Notes: generated by a model from the letters alone, not told the origin. A stretch of DNA of 28,136 nt from RGIG4034 sp045628945 (GCA_045628945.1 JAZQQG010000026.1:1-28136), one strand, 5' to 3'. Positions 14,509 to 22,521 are shown, counted from the stretch's first letter. Program-made: numbers and translations.

Positions 14509-15558
14509 ATGAATAATTCCTTTGATTATGTGAAATCGAATAGAGGAATCCCAATGGGCAAGATGCTGTTGCTTAGCTTTACGCTCATTCTGTTTGTCAT
14601 TATCGTGGTATGCTATTTTAACCGGGATCGAATTCGACTGGCGGGAAAGAAAAACGGTAAGCCTGTGGCTACACAGACGGAAGAATCGACCGACGGACAT
14701 TTAACACCGGATGAAGTCTGGGATATGGTAATTGCCGATTATGACACCGGGGAGGAGACATCCGTACCGCAGGGGGAAACAACAACGAATGTCGGCCTTG
14801 ACGGCGGAGTGAAGACTTCCGTTACCAAGAAGGATGGCACTGTCGAAGCATATACCGTAAGTGAGCGGGTCGCAGTAAATGAACATCCCTTGGAACAACT
14901 GGATTTCTCGGGAAAGGTTCCCGCATGGATGGTCGAAGATATCGATGTGGCCTACCATGGATTATTGATTGACAAAAGTCAGGGAATCGTTGATTATAAT
15001 AGATTGAAGAAGGAAAAAATCGATTTCGTTTTTATCCATCTCGGAGATCGCGGAGCACTTAGCGGAAGCCTTACAACGGATGATTATTTTGCCAAGAATA
15101 TGTTAGGTGCTTCCAATGCTGGGCTCAAGATCGGTGTAACCTTCCATGGGGCAGCCACCAATGAAGAGGAGGCCTTGGAGGAAGCGGAATATGTCCTTAC
15201 GCTTCTTAAGGATTATTCCATCAGCTATCCCATTGTCTATGAGGTTTCCGTTCCGGAGGACAACGATCGGAATGCATCTCTTAAGCCGGTAATGAACACC
15301 AAGATTGCCTGCGCGTTTCTGAATCGTATTAAGGAAGCCGGGTATATTGCAATGTATGCCGGTTCGAAAGAAATGCTGATTAGCCGTATGGATGTAAATT
15401 TCCTGGATGATTATGAAATTCTTCTGATTGAACAGATGGAAGAACCGGAATATCCTTATCGTCTTGCCATGTGGCAATACGGAGATACGGTTCACTATAA
15501 GGGATTAACGTATCCTGCAGCTGCAATTATTAGCTTTATCGATTATTCGGTGAAGTAG
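14509..15558 (+). CDS. Membrane-anchored GH25 (lysozyme)-like protein with degenerate active site
   Basis: 349 residues. Residues 17-37 are one membrane helix (MLLLSFTLILFVIIVV). About 105 residues of polar linker follow. From about 146 the protein follows the glycoside hydrolase family 25 pattern: GLLIDKSQGIVDYNRLKKEK, IDFVFIHLGDRG, NAGLKIGVTFHGAATNEEEA, YPIVYEVS, IKEAGYIAMYAGSK and AMWQYGDTVHYKG. The first acidic site (D155) may be kept. The catalytic Asp-x-Glu pair after 'PIVY' reads E245-V-S247, so the proton-donor Glu is replaced by Ser. It may bind wall glycan without cutting it. I prefer the ATG at 14509 (GGGAAG site at 14499-14504) to that at 14494. The stop is 23 nt before sufC, so the genes are probably cotranscribed. 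Confidence 0.72.
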   Translation: MNNSFDYVKSNRGIPMGKMLLLSFTLILFVIIVVCYFNRDRIRLAGKKNGKPVATQTEESTDGHLTPDEVWDMVIADYDTGEETSVPQGETTTNVGLDGGVKTSVTKKDGTVEAYTVSERVAVNEHPLEQLDFSGKVPAWMVEDIDVAYHGLLIDKSQGIVDYNRLKKEKIDFVFIHLGDRGALSGSLTTDDYFAKNMLGASNAGLKIGVTFHGAATNEEEALEEAEYVLTLLKDYSISYPIVYEVSVPEDNDRNASLKPVMNTKIACAFLNRIKEAGYIAMYAGSKEMLISRMDVNFLDDYEILLIEQMEEPEYPYRLAMWQYGDTVHYKGLTYPAAAIISFIDYSVK

Positions 15559-15581
15559 GTTTATCGGGAGTAGGAGTTACT

Positions 15582-16331
15582 ATGTTAGAATTACGAAATA
15601 TATCATATCGTGTGGAGGATGAGAAGGGGCAGAAGGAGATTCTTCGGAATATCAATCTGACCTTTGAGGATCATTTCACTGCGATTACCGGACCCAACGG
15701 TGGCGGAAAATCTACTTTGGCGAAAATTATTGCCGGAATCTATACGCCGACTACCGGACAGATTCTTCTGGACGGAATGGACATTACGAACCTCTCCGTT
15801 ACAGAGCGTGCGAGAGCCGGAATCAGTTTTGCTTTTCAGCAACCGGTATGCTTTAAAGGAATGACGGTAAAGCAATTGTTGTCCTACGCGGCGGCCCAAT
15901 ATGATGCAGACGGAAATCGGACCAATAAGCCTCTTACTGCATCGGAGGCCTGCGAGTTTCTTTCGAAGGTTGGCCTATGTGCAAGGGAATACATTGCCCG
16001 TGAACTGAATCATTCTTTATCCGGCGGTGAGCTGAAACGTATTGAAATTGCCATGATGATTGCCAGACAGACGCCGGTGTCTGTATTTGATGAGCCGGAG
16101 GCCGGAATCGATCTTTGGAGCTTCCAGAATCTGATTTCGGTTTTTGAGAATCTGAGTGAGCAGATTAACGGAAATATCATTATTATTTCCCATCAGGAGA
16201 AAATCCTTAACATCGCGGATCGCGTGGTGGTCCTTGCGGATGGTGAGATTCAAACGGTGGGAACCAAAGAAGAGGTTCTTCCGGAACTGTTACAGTCGAA
16301 CGCGGTTTGTTCCCGCATTAAGCTGGATTAG
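15582..16331 (+). CDS. sufC: SufC-type Fe-S cluster assembly ATPase
   Basis: 249 residues, normal for SufC. It is a soluble ABC-family ATPase with all motifs: Walker A GPNGGGKST (37-45), Q-loop FAFQQP (83-88), signature LSGGE (146-150), Walker B VSVFDEP (166-172) and switch His204 (ISHQEK). SufC drives SufB-type scaffolds in iron-sulfur cluster assembly, and has no membrane partner. The adjacent sufB-like gene supports SufC over an ordinary transporter ATPase. The ATG at 15582 has a TAGGAG site. It lies between the GH25-like gene and sufB with gaps of 23 and 18 nt. Confidence 0.9.
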   Translation: MLELRNISYRVEDEKGQKEILRNINLTFEDHFTAITGPNGGGKSTLAKIIAGIYTPTTGQILLDGMDITNLSVTERARAGISFAFQQPVCFKGMTVKQLLSYAAAQYDADGNRTNKPLTASEACEFLSKVGLCAREYIARELNHSLSGGELKRIEIAMMIARQTPVSVFDEPEAGIDLWSFQNLISVFENLSEQINGNIIIISHQEKILNIADRVVVLADGEIQTVGTKEEVLPELLQSNAVCSRIKLD

Positions 16332-16349
16332 AAAGGGAACGGTGTGTGT

Positions 16350-17267
16350 ATGGATCCGATAAAATTACAATTGCTTGAAGAGATTGCCGACCTTCATGAG
16401 GTGCCAAGCGGCGCTGTTAATATCCGTGATAACGGAACGACGATGGTTCGTAATTCCTCTGCCAATATTGATATTGAAGCGCATCCTGAGAAGAGCGGAC
16501 TGGTGATTCGTGTCAAGGACGGAACGAAGAACGAGAGTCTTCACATTCCGGTCATTATGGATCGTTCGGGCTTGAAGGAAGTGGTTTATAATGATTTCTA
16601 CATCGGTGAGGACTGTGATGTGACCATCATTGCAGGCTGCGGTATTCACAACAGCGGCAATGAAGACAGTGAACATGACGGTGTACATTCCTTTTTTGTC
16701 GGCAAAAATTCCAAGGTGAAGTATGTGGAGAAGCATTACGGTCAGGGAGACGGTAACGGTAAAAGAGTATTGAATCCCGTTACGAATGTTGAAATGGCAG
16801 AGAACAGTTCCATGACCATGGAGATGGTGCAGATTCGAGGCGTGGACTCTACCGACCGTAAGACCTATGCGAAACTTGGAAAGGGTGCGTCCTTAGACAT
16901 TCATGAGAGCATTATGACCCACGGCGTGCAGGTGGCGACCTCCTTCTTTGATGTGGATCTGGACGGAGAGGATTCCTCGGCGAATGTCATCAGCCGTTCT
17001 GTGGCAAAAGAGAATTCTTCGCAGGTTTTTGCGTCGAATCTGAACGGAAACAATCTCTGCAAGGGACATATTGAGTGCGATGCCATTATTATGGACAACG
17101 GGAAAGTAAAAGCAATTCCGGAATTGACTGCGAACTGTGTTGATGCAAGCCTGATTCATGAGGCGGTAATCGGAAAAATCGCGGGGGACCAGTTGATTAA
17201 ACTGATGACCCTTGGCTTGGACGAAAAAGAAGCCGAGGAGGCAATTGTCAACGGCTTCTTAAAGTAA
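16350..17267 (+). CDS. sufB: SufB/SufD-family Fe-S scaffold, short form
   Basis: 305 residues, much shorter than canonical SufB (about 470). It keeps the beta-helix core and C-terminal region. Typical segments: EVVYNDFYIGEDCDVTIIAG, GKNSKVKYVEKHYGQGDGN, then NLCKGHIECDAIIMDNGKV and CVDASLIHEAVIGKIAGDQL. The GHIEC cysteine and the HEA motif fall where functional SufB residues are found. Only sufC and this gene are present, with no sufD, sufS or sufU, which matches the two-gene 'SUF-like minimal' layout described for anaerobes. The ATG at 16350 with AAAGGGA upstream is preferred to the GTG at 16344. The last 9 nt overlap the convergent AP2-like gene. Confidence 0.85.
   Translation: MDPIKLQLLEEIADLHEVPSGAVNIRDNGTTMVRNSSANIDIEAHPEKSGLVIRVKDGTKNESLHIPVIMDRSGLKEVVYNDFYIGEDCDVTIIAGCGIHNSGNEDSEHDGVHSFFVGKNSKVKYVEKHYGQGDGNGKRVLNPVTNVEMAENSSMTMEMVQIRGVDSTDRKTYAKLGKGASLDIHESIMTHGVQVATSFFDVDLDGEDSSANVISRSVAKENSSQVFASNLNGNNLCKGHIECDAIIMDNGKVKAIPELTANCVDASLIHEAVIGKIAGDQLIKLMTLGLDEKEAEEAIVNGFLK
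17224..17260 (-). terminator. Terminator of the AP2-like gene embedded in the sufB 3' coding end
   Basis: AAGAAGCCG (17227-17235) pairs with CGGCTTCTT (17252-17260), 9 bp with a 16-nt loop. On the minus strand the stem is followed by more T residues (17226-17224). It lies just past the AP2-like stop codon and inside sufB. The T-run is short, so efficiency is uncertain. Confidence 0.45.
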
Positions 17268-18080
17268 TCTTGCGGCAGTCAGTATCTTGTCGGGAATGTT
17301 GATTTCCGAGTAGACGGTTGCATAGGCAATCGGACTGATGGATTCGATATAATTGGGTGTGAACTTCTTGTTTACACCCAGTTTTTTTATTTCATCGAGG
17401 CACTTATTATAAGCGATGGCTGCGGTTACTTCACTTTCGAATTCCCCAATGAGGAAATTGCCGTTCAGATGAATGACGGCACGGTAAATCTGCGAATCGC
17501 CTAAGGACTTACGGAAGACTCCGTTGTAGAGATTGATGATTTCTAAGTTGCTTCGACGAAAATCCAAGGGATCGTCGTTGTCCATCAGGTAATCGCGGCC
17601 ATATACCGCGTAGGGCTTGATTTTGTAGCGTGAAAGAATACTTAACTGACTTCCGTAATCAGCGACACACAGATGCCCGCCACGACGAATGATCTTGTGG
17701 GAGGAGTAGTAGAACAGGTCGTCGATATCGAACTTGCAAATATCGGTCTCACTTAAATAGTATTCAAAATAGTGCTTTTTCAGATAAATGGGATTCGCAA
17801 TGTAGAGGTCGTTGTCGCGAAAATTGAAGAGTACAATTTTCTTTTCAAACGACAACTCTCCGAATTTCCATAGACTCCGGTCTAAGGATAACTTCGTCGA
17901 ATGAAGAATCTGATCGGCTTCCCGATAAGCACGGTGCGCCTTGGACTCCGTATCGAAGCTTCCCAGGCTGATGTGCTTATTGCGAAAAGTAATGGAAGCC
18001 CGATAGTATTCGGTTCCGTTTTTCTTAACGGCCCGATAGACACCGGTATGAAGTTGTGAGATGACATTTTCTTTCTTCAT
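17259..18080 (-). CDS. AP2-domain protein with a degenerate HNH-like middle domain
   Basis: 273 residues. Two AP2/ERF-like DNA-binding segments are visible. One is near the N-terminus: GVYRAVKKNGTEYYRASITF, then KHISLGSFDTESKAHRAYREAD. The other is near residues 187-230: NGVFRKSLGDSQIYRAVIHL, then FLIGEFESEVTAAIAYN. Between them, DLFYYSSHKIIRRGGHL and GRDYLMDNDDPLDFRRSNLE resemble the HNH fold of HNH-AP2 homing endonucleases (typically 'VDHINGN.LDNRR.NLR'), but the catalytic histidines are absent. It therefore looks like a DNA-binding protein derived from a homing endonuclease and no longer able to cut. The ATG at 18080 lies 7 nt after its -10 box with no ribosome site; the TTG-initiated extension to 18116 would include the promoter. 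Its function is unknown. Confidence 0.72.
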   Translation of the reverse strand: MKKENVISQLHTGVYRAVKKNGTEYYRASITFRNKHISLGSFDTESKAHRAYREADQILHSTKLSLDRSLWKFGELSFEKKIVLFNFRDNDLYIANPIYLKKHYFEYYLSETDICKFDIDDLFYYSSHKIIRRGGHLCVADYGSQLSILSRYKIKPYAVYGRDYLMDNDDPLDFRRSNLEIINLYNGVFRKSLGDSQIYRAVIHLNGNFLIGEFESEVTAAIAYNKCLDEIKKLGVNKKFTPNYIESISPIAYATVYSEINIPDKILTAARLL

Positions 18081-18087
18081 ATTCTTG

Positions 18088-18116
18088 ATTATAGCAATGA
18101 ATGCTTCTATCGACAA
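18088..18116 (-). promoter_or_regulatory. Promoter of the AP2-like gene (predicted leaderless)
   Basis: On the minus strand, TTGTCG (18116-18111) and TATAAT (18093-18088) are 17 bp apart, with a TGC extension (TGCTATAAT). Seven nt follow before the ATG at 18080. The -35 shares bases 18111-18115 with the thrC -35 on the other strand. Confidence 0.8.
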
Positions 18117-18138
18117 TGAGAAATACTTATGCTATAAT
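18110..18138 (+). promoter_or_regulatory. Promoter of thrC
   Basis: TCGACA (18110-18115) and TATAAT (18133-18138) are 17 bp apart, with the extended form TGCTATAAT. Start expected near 18145, giving a leader of about 50 nt that holds a small GGCG/CGCC hairpin (18154-18168). Confidence 0.85.
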
Positions 18139-18194
18139 ATCACGCAGTATATAGGCGTAGTATGCGCCGAAACGGTAGGAAAAGAGGTAGACAC

Positions 18195-19694
18195 ATGAAC
18201 GCAGTTGAACCTGTTGTATATTCCAGCACTAGAAATGCGAACGATAAGAGAACCGCAAGCCAGGCAATCCTGCAGGGACTTGCTCCCGACGGAGGCTTAT
18301 ATGTTCCCGATCATCTTCCGATGCTTGACAAGAGTCTTTCCGAACTTAGCAAGATGAATTATCAGGGAATTGCTTACGAGGTTATGAAGCATTTCTTGAC
18401 CGACTTTACCGAGGAAGAGTTAAAGACCTGTATTGACAGAGCGTATGACTCGAAGTTTGATCATGAGGATATTGCTCCTTTGGTTGAGGCGGACGGTGCT
18501 TACTATATTGAATTGTTCCATGGCGCAACCATCGCTTTTAAAGATATGGCACTTTCCCTGTTGCCTCATCTGATGGTAACTTCTGCCAAGAAGAACAATG
18601 TAAAAGATAAGATTGTCATTTTGACTGCGACGAGCGGAGATACCGGTAAGGCAGCACTTGCAGGCTTTGCAGATGTAGAAGGTGTTGAGATTATCGTTTT
18701 CTATCCGAAGGGAGGCGTCAGCGCCATCCAGGAGAAGCAGATGGTAACTCAGCGCGGTGACAATACCCATGTGGTAGCGATTCACGGTAATTTCGATGAT
18801 GCGCAGACCGCTGTGAAGAAGATGTTCGGTTCGGACGACCTGAAAAAAGAACTTGGCGAGAACGGATTCCGTTTCTCCTCCGCCAACAGCATTAATATCG
18901 GACGTCTCGTTCCTCAGATTGCTTACTATGTATCCTCATATTGCATGCTTTTGAAGGAAGGCAAGATTAAAGAGGGAGACCTGGTGAATATCGTGGTTCC
19001 TACCGGTAACTTCGGTAACATTCTTGCGGCTTTCTATGCGAAAAATATGGGACTTCCCGTTGGCAAGTTGATCTGCGCCTCCAATGAGAACAAGGTTCTT
19101 TTTGATTTCTTCTCTACCGGTAAGTATGATAAGAATCGTGAGTTTACCTTAACGAATTCTCCGTCTATGGATATTCTGATTTCCTCGAACTTAGAGCGTC
19201 TGATCTATCTGATTGCCGGTTGTGATGCGGATAAGAATGCAGAACTGATGAAGAATTTAAAAGAGAACGGTGTTTACGAGATTACTCCTGAGATGCAGAA
19301 GGGCTTGGCGGATTTCTACGGAAATTACGCATCGGAAGCCGAGACGCTCGGTAAGATTCGTGATCTCTATGAGAAGACCGGTTATGTGATTGATACTCAT
19401 ACCGCAGTTGCCGCTAAGGTATACGATAAATATCTGGCAGAGACCAAGGATGCAACCCCTACCCTGATTGCGTCCACCGCAAGCCCCTTCAAGTTCTTAA
19501 GAAGTGTTGCGGGTGCCATTGATGCAAAGTACTTAGAGATGGGTGATTTTGAATTGATTGATATCTTAAGCAAGCTTGCGAACGTAGCAATTCCCCAGGC
19601 GGTGGAAGATGTACGTTCCGCACCGGTGCTTCACCATACCGAGTGCGATATTGATGAGATGCCTGTTGTTGTGAAGAAGTTTTTGGGAATGTAG
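18195..19694 (+). CDS. thrC: Threonine synthase
   Basis: 499 residues, the length of the long (fungal/E. coli-type) threonine synthase. It converts O-phosphohomoserine to threonine with pyridoxal phosphate. The PLP lysine is K116 in FHGATIAFKDMAL. Other family motifs: VVYSSTRN at the N-terminus, GLAPDGGLYVPD, the phosphate-binding TATSGDTGKAALAGF, and VVPTGNFGNILAAFYAKNMG. I start at the ATG at 18195 with GAGG 7 nt upstream, excluding an upstream Arg-rich frame from 18162. One nt separates it from the GGDEF gene, so the two are cotranscribed. No other threonine gene is nearby. Confidence 0.95.
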   Translation: MNAVEPVVYSSTRNANDKRTASQAILQGLAPDGGLYVPDHLPMLDKSLSELSKMNYQGIAYEVMKHFLTDFTEEELKTCIDRAYDSKFDHEDIAPLVEADGAYYIELFHGATIAFKDMALSLLPHLMVTSAKKNNVKDKIVILTATSGDTGKAALAGFADVEGVEIIVFYPKGGVSAIQEKQMVTQRGDNTHVVAIHGNFDDAQTAVKKMFGSDDLKKELGENGFRFSSANSINIGRLVPQIAYYVSSYCMLLKEGKIKEGDLVNIVVPTGNFGNILAAFYAKNMGLPVGKLICASNENKVLFDFFSTGKYDKNREFTLTNSPSMDILISSNLERLIYLIAGCDADKNAELMKNLKENGVYEITPEMQKGLADFYGNYASEAETLGKIRDLYEKTGYVIDTHTAVAAKVYDKYLAETKDATPTLIASTASPFKFLRSVAGAIDAKYLEMGDFELIDILSKLANVAIPQAVEDVRSAPVLHHTECDIDEMPVVVKKFLGM

Positions 19695-19695
19695 T

Positions 19696-21033
19696 ATGGA
19701 AGATGGTAAGAATCATATTTTGATGGTGGATGATAATATCACCAACCTCAAATATGCAACCGATGTATTGAAACAATATTATCGTATCTCAACGGCCAAG
19801 AGCGGAAGTCAGGCGTTGGAGTTCCTTAAGAAGGCGCGTCCGGATCTGATTCTTCTTGATATCAAGATGCCGGAAATGGACGGTTATGAGACCCTTAAGA
19901 TTATCAAGGAAAATCCCAGAACCGTGGATATTCCTGTTGTATTTCTGACGGCGGACCTGGATCGTTCCAATGAGATTAAAGGACTGAAAATGGGCGCCAT
20001 GGATTATATCCGTAAGCCCTTTGAGCCCGATGTCATGATTAGTCGAATCGACAAAATCTTAGAAATCGAGGCACTTCGCAAGAATCTTACGATTACGGCA
20101 CAGAAGGACGTCTTAACCAATCTCTGGAATCGTCGTTATCTGGAAGAGAAGATTGCCGAGACTCGCACCCTTGAGAATCCGTTTGGAATCTTTATGATTC
20201 TGGATTTGGATAATTTTAAGTATGTAAATGACCATTTCGGCCATCTGATGGGTGATGCGGTACTGGTGAAGTTTTCTGAGATTTTGAATTCCGTTGCCGG
20301 ACCGGATGATGCGGTATGCCGTATCGGTGGAGATGAGTTTACTCTTTTCCTTCGCGGAGAGCATTCCACGAACCAGATTGCGGATCTGGCAGAGAATATT
20401 ATTTACAAGATGCGGGAGCAGTTGGACGGAGTTTTACAGGATGCTTCGATGTGCTCCGTTTCCATCGGAATCTCGATGATGCCTTCGGATGCGGATAACT
20501 ATAATGACCTTTACAACAGTGCGGATAAGGCACTCTATTACGTGAAACAGAACGGTAAGAGCGGTTATCATTTCTATCAGGAGAAGGAGGGCGGTGCCAC
20601 GCATGTAGCGACGAGTACCGAAGCCTTCGGTCTGCAGGAATTCAAGCAGTTCATTGAGGAGCAGAAATACGAGAAGGGTGCTTACCAGGTAGAGGAAGAG
20701 AATTTCAAAAATATCTACCGCTTTGTAAAACGCTATATCGGACGTACGAAGCAAAAAGTACAGGTGGCACTGCTTACCATGTCCGGAGCCAATGGCGATG
20801 AAAAGGTCCTGAAAACCGAGATGGAGAACATGATGAAAGCGGTATCCTTTACCCTTCGTCGAGGGGATGTCGGAACGCAGGTATCGCGGCTTCAATACGT
20901 TGTAATTCTAATGGATACGGATCGGATGAATGCGGAGATTGTAATTAAACGAGTCATAGATAATTACCGTCAGATTTCCGATAATCCGGAACTTACGATT
21001 ACCTTTGATATTGATTCCATGATTGTGGATTAG
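19696..21033 (+). CDS. Response regulator with GGDEF domain and a second degenerate GGDEF-like domain
   Basis: 445 residues. Residues 5-122 are a receiver domain with the acidic pair (VDDN, 11-14), phospho-acceptor D55 (LLDIKMPEMDG), T85 (LTAD) and K107 (RKPF). Residues about 130-290 are a GGDEF diguanylate cyclase domain: KDVLTNLWNRRYLEE, ILDLDNFKYVNDHFGH and the intact signature RIGGDEF (211-215). The position of the inhibitory RxxD arginine is G202, so the usual I-site is missing. Residues about 310-445 look like a second, eroded GGDEF-like fold (RRGDVGTQVSRLQYVVILMD) without the signature. Predicted to make c-di-GMP under control of an unlinked histidine kinase. It starts 1 nt after thrC. 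Confidence 0.88.
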   Translation: MEDGKNHILMVDDNITNLKYATDVLKQYYRISTAKSGSQALEFLKKARPDLILLDIKMPEMDGYETLKIIKENPRTVDIPVVFLTADLDRSNEIKGLKMGAMDYIRKPFEPDVMISRIDKILEIEALRKNLTITAQKDVLTNLWNRRYLEEKIAETRTLENPFGIFMILDLDNFKYVNDHFGHLMGDAVLVKFSEILNSVAGPDDAVCRIGGDEFTLFLRGEHSTNQIADLAENIIYKMREQLDGVLQDASMCSVSIGISMMPSDADNYNDLYNSADKALYYVKQNGKSGYHFYQEKEGGATHVATSTEAFGLQEFKQFIEEQKYEKGAYQVEEENFKNIYRFVKRYIGRTKQKVQVALLTMSGANGDEKVLKTEMENMMKAVSFTLRRGDVGTQVSRLQYVVILMDTDRMNAEIVIKRVIDNYRQISDNPELTITFDIDSMIVD

Positions 21034-21043
21034 ATCACAAAGA

Positions 21044-21077
21044 AAAGGGTGTGCAAAAGAAAATTTGCACACCCTTT
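21044..21077. terminator. Bidirectional intrinsic terminator
   Basis: AAAGGGTGTGCAAA (21044-21057) pairs perfectly with TTTGCACACCCTTT (21064-21077) over a 6-nt loop. It separates the thrC-GGDEF unit from the convergent citrate synthase gene and closely resembles the element at 7048-7080. Confidence 0.9.
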
Positions 21078-21125
21078 ATTATTCGGTGAATAGCCAAAAA
21101 TCGTTGCCGCTTTAAGCGAAAAAGT

Positions 21126-22493
21126 TTATCGATCCTGAATCGGCAGATATTTATGCTCGGGACAGATTGGCATATAAGCGGGACGGATAATTTTACCGTT
21201 ATTGGCAAGCTCCTCCATACGATGCGCAGACCAGCCTACGATTCGGGCAATGGCAAACATCGGCGTATAGAGCTCTGCGGGAAGGCGAAGCATATTGTAG
21301 ATCAGACCGGAATAGAAGTCGATGTTAATGCTTACCCCCTTGTACATCTGACGCTCAGCGGCAATGATCTCAGGCGCCAGTCGCTCGACGGTCTGATACA
21401 GGTGCAATTCGCGTTCCATCCCCTTTTCAATGGCAAGATCGTCTACCCATTCCCGTAAAACAACGGCACGGGGATCGGATTTGGAATAAATGGCATGTCC
21501 GACACCGTAGATGAGTCCGCTGTAATCAAAGGCTTCCTTGCGAAGGAGCTTACGAAGGTACTCAGCGATTTCGTCCTCATCCGACCAGTCATTCAGATTG
21601 GCCTTCATATCTTCAAACATCTGTACCACCTTGATGTTCGCTCCACCGTGACGAGGCCCCTTTAAGGAACCTAAGGAAGCAGCGATGGAAGAGTAGGTAT
21701 CCGTTAAAGTCGAGGTAACCACATGAGTCGTAAAGGTGGAATTGTTACCACCGCCGTGCTCCATATGCAGTACGAGAGCCATATCAAGAATCTTGGCTTC
21801 CAACGGCGTGAACTTGCCGTCCGGGCGGAGCAGATAGAGAATATGCTCCGCGGTGGACATGTTCATGTCGGGCTGGTGAATGATTAAGGACTGGCACTGC
21901 AAATAGTGATTGTAGGCCTGATAGCCGTAGATGGACAGAATCGGGAACAGGCTGATTAATTGCAGTGATTGACGAAGGACATTCGGAATACTGGTGTCAT
22001 CCGCACGATCATCGTAGGAATAGAGCGTCAGTACACTACGGGCAAGGGTATTCATCATACACTTGCTGGGAGCCTTCATAATAATATCACGAACAAAACT
22101 CGTGGGCAGAGAACGGTAGCCAAAGAGAAGCTTTTTGAAAGCGGCGAGTTCTTCTTCGTTCGGCAGTTTGTTGAAAAGAAGAAGGTAGGTTACTTCTTCA
22201 AAACCGAAACGATTCTCTTTTACAAAGCCTGCGACAAGGTCCTGAACGTTGTAGCCGCGGTAAGAAAGTCTACCTTCGCAGGGGACGTTTACACCGTCGA
22301 CAACCTTAAAACCCTGTACATCCGAGATGTTGGTAAGTCCGGTTAACACACCGCGTCCGTTCAGATCACGGAGACCACGTTTCACGTCGTATTTGGTAAA
22401 AAGTTCATTATCAATCCGACCGGTTTCCTCAATTCGCTTTGCGAGTGCAATCAGTTCCGGTGAGATTTCACAGTAATTAATGGGATCCATCAT
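21126..22493 (-). CDS. gltA: Citrate synthase
   Basis: 455 residues. It condenses acetyl-CoA with oxaloacetate; in clostridia this usually feeds glutamate synthesis through a partial TCA cycle. Active-site regions: LHMEHGGGNNSTFTTHVVTS (first His), LKGPRHGGANIKVVQ, YGVGHAIYSKSDPRAVVL (second His and the DPR motif) and SINIDFYSGLIYNML (catalytic Asp). Near the start, LTNISDVQGF, then GRLSYRGYNVQDL, is the typical entry of the fold. I start at the ATG at 22493, with AAAGGA 6 nt upstream; the in-frame ATG at 22499 is too close to that site. Its own promoter is at 22522-22551. A related 2-methylcitrate synthase activity cannot be excluded. Confidence 0.92.
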   Translation of the reverse strand: MMDPINYCEISPELIALAKRIEETGRIDNELFTKYDVKRGLRDLNGRGVLTGLTNISDVQGFKVVDGVNVPCEGRLSYRGYNVQDLVAGFVKENRFGFEEVTYLLLFNKLPNEEELAAFKKLLFGYRSLPTSFVRDIIMKAPSKCMMNTLARSVLTLYSYDDRADDTSIPNVLRQSLQLISLFPILSIYGYQAYNHYLQCQSLIIHQPDMNMSTAEHILYLLRPDGKFTPLEAKILDMALVLHMEHGGGNNSTFTTHVVTSTLTDTYSSIAASLGSLKGPRHGGANIKVVQMFEDMKANLNDWSDEDEIAEYLRKLLRKEAFDYSGLIYGVGHAIYSKSDPRAVVLREWVDDLAIEKGMERELHLYQTVERLAPEIIAAERQMYKGVSINIDFYSGLIYNMLRLPAELYTPMFAIARIVGWSAHRMEELANNGKIIRPAYMPICPEHKYLPIQDR

Positions 22494-22521
22494 AAACATT
22501 CCTTTCTTGCTGTTCTCTTTT

